DNA from: Tsuneonella suprasediminis
GTDB lineage: Bacteria > Pseudomonadota > Alphaproteobacteria > Sphingomonadales > Sphingomonadaceae
Assembly (NCBI RefSeq): GCF_003605755.1
Contig: NZ_RAHJ01000018.1
Span: forward strand, 744,001 to 808,000
DNA length: 64,000 bases
Direction: 5' to 3'
The translations under genes and the position numbers were made by a program. This document shows positions 61,678 through 64,000 of the stretch, one piece after another (the stretch's first letter is position 1; each line of letters begins with the position of its first letter). The notes below the pieces were generated by a model. That model was not told the DNA's origin, did no database searches, and saw only the letters and a program-made list of their open reading frames with translations.

Positions 61678-63555
61678 TCAGCGCGTCTTCACGTAACGTC
61701 CGGGCGCGTCTTCGATCACGGGGTCTTTCTTTGTTTTGCCGGGGATGCGTTTCCCCTTGGCGGGCACCTGCGTGGCATCGTGTTCCTGCAACCAGCCCAG
61801 CCAGTGCGGCCACCAGCTCCCCGGATGTTCCTCCGCCCCTTCGATAAATTTTTCGAGCGTCGGGGCCGCGCTGTTGCCGGTCCAGTATTGATACTTGTTC
61901 GCGGCGGGCGGGTTGACCACCCCGGCGATATGGCCCGACCCGGCCAGCAGGAACACCGCATCGCCTTTCACATGGCGGGTCATGCGCCACACGCTTTCCG
62001 CCGGGGCGATATGATCTTCGCGCCCGGCCTGAATATAGACCGGGGTTTCGATCCGGGTCAGGTCGATCGGGGTGCCGTCCGCCTCCAGCGCATCGGGCAC
62101 TACCATCTTGTTATCGCGATAGAGGTCGCGCAGATATTCGTTGTGCCACCGCGCGGGCAGATTGGTGACGTCACCATTCCAGTGGAGCAGGTCGAACGCC
62201 GGATACCCTTCGCCCAGCAGGTAATTGTTGACGACATAGTTCCAGATCAGATCGCGGCCGCGCAGCAGGTTGAACGTCGCCGCCAGATAGCGCCCGTCGA
62301 GATAGCCATCGGGCGATAGCTGGCCGATCATCTCAAGCTGGCTGTCGTCGATAAAGCTTTTCAGTTCGCCCGCCTTTTCGAAATCGACCTGCGCGGTGAA
62401 GAACGTGGCGCTTTTCACTTTATCGGCTTCGCCACGCCGGGCGAGGACCGCCAGCGTCGCCGCCAGCGTGGTGCCTGCGACGCAATAGCCGATGGTGTGA
62501 ACCGCGGGCACTTCCAGCCGTTGGCGCACATGGTCGATCGCTTCGATCTGGCTGCGGATGTAATCGTCCCACACAACATCTTTCATCGATGCGTCGGCCG
62601 ATTTCCAGCTCACCACGAAAACACTGATCCCCTGATCCAGCGCCCATTTGATGAAGCTCTTCTTCGGAGTCAGGTCGAGGATATAGAACCGGTTGATCCA
62701 CGGCGGGAAAATCACCAGCGGAACGTCGAGCACGGTGTCCGTCGTGGGAGTGTACTGGATCAACTGATACATCGCCGTTTCGAACACCACTTTGCCCGGG
62801 GTAGCGGCGATATTCTCGCCCAGCCGGAACGCGCTCGAATCGGTATGGGTCAGCTGGCCGCGTTTCAGATCGTCGATCAGGTGGCGCATCCCGCGAACGA
62901 GGTTCTCCCCCTTCGATTCGATCGTGCGTTGCAGAACCACCGGATTGGTCAGCAGGAAATTGTCCGGGCTCATCGCATCGGCCAGCGCCTTGGTCGCGAA
63001 AGCCAGCTGCTCTTTCTTTTCCGCATCGACCCCTTCGACATGTTCGGCGGTCGATACGAAATAATCCGACAGCATCAGATAGGTCTGATGCAGCAGGGCG
63101 TAGGCCGGATGGGTATGCCACGCCGGATCGTTAAACCGCCGGTCCTTGCGCGGAAGCTCCGCCGCGCTGTCTTCTGCATCATCGGTGGCATTCAGGCCCA
63201 GCACGCTTTGCCACAGCTTCAGGCTGTCTTCCGCGAACCTTTGCGTGGCTTCGGCATCGAACGGCGCGGCCTTGGCCCAGCCTTGCGAAATCAGCATAAA
63301 TTGCGCCGGATCGAGCGAAGAGGTGAATATCCCGGTGTTGTCCGTCTTCTCCGCTATAAATTCCAGCCACATGGCGTGAATATGCCGGGCATTGTCGGCC
63401 CATTCGGACATTTCATTCCAGTTTTGAACGGGTTGCGGCGCGCTTTTAGTGTCAAAGATGGTGTCAAACTGGCTCCAGAATTCACGCATCGCTTCGCCTT
63501 GCGCGTTCAGCAGAGTGGCGAACTGGGCACTGGGGCTGGGGGTGTCTTCCGGCAT
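61678..63555 (-). CDS. phaC: Class I polyhydroxyalkanoate synthase
   Basis: Polymerises 3-hydroxyacyl-CoA into PHA at the granule surface. The 625-residue protein is of class I length. The catalytic triad is Cys358 in a lipase-box-like GYCVAGTT, Asp514 (GREDHIAP) and His542 (GSGHIAG). Other typical stretches are PLVIFPPWINRFYILDL and FDLLHWNGDVTNLP. The lipase box has Ala where many synthases have Gly. No phaA or phaB is seen here. Confidence 0.95.
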   Translation of the reverse strand: MPEDTPSPSAQFATLLNAQGEAMREFWSQFDTIFDTKSAPQPVQNWNEMSEWADNARHIHAMWLEFIAEKTDNTGIFTSSLDPAQFMLISQGWAKAAPFDAEATQRFAEDSLKLWQSVLGLNATDDAEDSAAELPRKDRRFNDPAWHTHPAYALLHQTYLMLSDYFVSTAEHVEGVDAEKKEQLAFATKALADAMSPDNFLLTNPVVLQRTIESKGENLVRGMRHLIDDLKRGQLTHTDSSAFRLGENIAATPGKVVFETAMYQLIQYTPTTDTVLDVPLVIFPPWINRFYILDLTPKKSFIKWALDQGISVFVVSWKSADASMKDVVWDDYIRSQIEAIDHVRQRLEVPAVHTIGYCVAGTTLAATLAVLARRGEADKVKSATFFTAQVDFEKAGELKSFIDDSQLEMIGQLSPDGYLDGRYLAATFNLLRGRDLIWNYVVNNYLLGEGYPAFDLLHWNGDVTNLPARWHNEYLRDLYRDNKMVVPDALEADGTPIDLTRIETPVYIQAGREDHIAPAESVWRMTRHVKGDAVFLLAGSGHIAGVVNPPAANKYQYWTGNSAAPTLEKFIEGAEEHPGSWWPHWLGWLQEHDATQVPAKGKRIPGKTKKDPVIEDAPGRYVKTR

Positions 63556-63697
63556 CGTCTCTCTCGCTCCTGCACTTTGGGCTGCATCGGGCGCAACAAT
63601 CTTGGCATGATCTGCTGTTTCGCGGAAACGAAATATCCCCTAAGGCCTTAAACAGCCGCTGGCGCAGTGCCACGGCCTCGAACCAAGCCAGGGAAAG

Positions 63698-64000
63698 ATG
63701 GACGACGAATTCTACCGCATCAAGCGACTGCCGCCTTATGTCATCGCCGAAGTGAACGGGATGCGAGCGGCCGCGCGAGCGGCGGGCAAGGATATCATCG
63801 ACCTCGGCATGGGTAATCCCGACTTGCCGCCGCCCCAGCATGTGATTGATAAACTGTGCGAAGTGGCGAAAAAGCCTGACGCGCACGGCTATTCCCAGTC
63901 GAAGGGAATCCCCGGTCTGCGCCGCGCTCAGGCCAATTATTACGGCAACCGTTTCGGCGTCGAACTCGACCCGGAAACCGAAGTCGTGGTGACGATGGGA
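63698..64000 (+). CDS. Class I/II aminotransferase, truncated by window edge
   Basis: The first 101 codons of a pyridoxal-phosphate aminotransferase ([20 protein letters not shown], then [20 protein letters not shown] and [14 protein letters not shown]). The opening resembles the alanine/LL-diaminopimelate-type (AlaC/DapL) enzymes. The gene is open to the right edge without a stop. Divergent from phaC. Confidence 0.85.
   Translation, partial: MDDEFYRIKRLPPYVIAEVNGMRAAARAAGKDIIDLGMGNPDLPPPQHVIDKLCEVAKKPDAHGYSQSKGIPGLRRAQANYYGNRFGVELDPETEVVVTMG

Overview
The window reads as the chromosome of an alphaproteobacterium of the Sphingomonadales (Erythrobacter, Novosphingobium or Sphingopyxis-like). 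Signs are the high-GC DNA, the large TonB-dependent receptor, the NepR/EcfG/PhyR general stress cluster, class I PHA synthase with an Ala/Lys/Pro-rich phasin, and many 4-nt ATGA gene overlaps. Host genes favour GAA for glutamate; one 10.9-kb block favours GAG and stands out as foreign. The exact genus cannot be named from sequence alone.

Region by region. 1-6.3 kb: the end of a type IV secretion locus (VirB10, VirB11), a TonB receptor, a queuosine-precursor transporter and tRNA-Arg(TCT). 6.5-17.46 kb: an integrated element inserted in a tRNA-Val(CAC) gene. It has a tyrosine integrase, an AlpA-like regulator with its ribosome-binding site inside a hairpin, a primase gene coupled to an SF3-type helicase gene, an iteron-rich candidate origin, an orphan terminase-small-subunit-like gene, small unknown genes and an RloC-like ATPase with a zinc-hook motif. 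There is no large terminase, portal, capsid or tail gene. This is the layout of a phage satellite (PICI-like), and is the most interesting object in the window.

17.5-46.9 kb: host housekeeping genes. These include SppA; PyrB with an inactive dihydroorotase-like partner; a ParA / ribbon-helix-helix / SPOR-lipoprotein group; bacterioferritin with its ferredoxin; a class A beta-lactamase coupled to an acetyltransferase; a six-gene MoxR-DUF58 membrane operon; PheA; a membrane-anchored cytochrome c; RlmE with Ppx; tRNA-Gln(CTG); a LOG-family protein; ThiD, DUF1272 and GlmM; and a dicarboxylate-type symporter.

47-54.4 kb: iron superoxide dismutase, then a general stress response cluster (ecfG, nepR, sensor kinase, phyR, FNR-like regulator, single-domain response regulator). 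Three perfect EcfG-type promoters (GGAAC-N16/17-CGTT) precede nepR-ecfG, phyR and the single-domain regulator. Between the FNR-like and single-domain regulator genes is a candidate stress sRNA with an EcfG-like promoter, a C-rich hairpin loop and a strong terminator, resembling Caulobacter GsrN.

54.3-55.2 kb is non-coding and built of duplicated repeats. 55.2-64 kb holds an acetyltransferase-like protein, a fatty acid desaturase, LptG/LptF, ClpS, and a PHA locus (phasin, phaC) with a large inverted-repeat operator, ending in a truncated aminotransferase gene.
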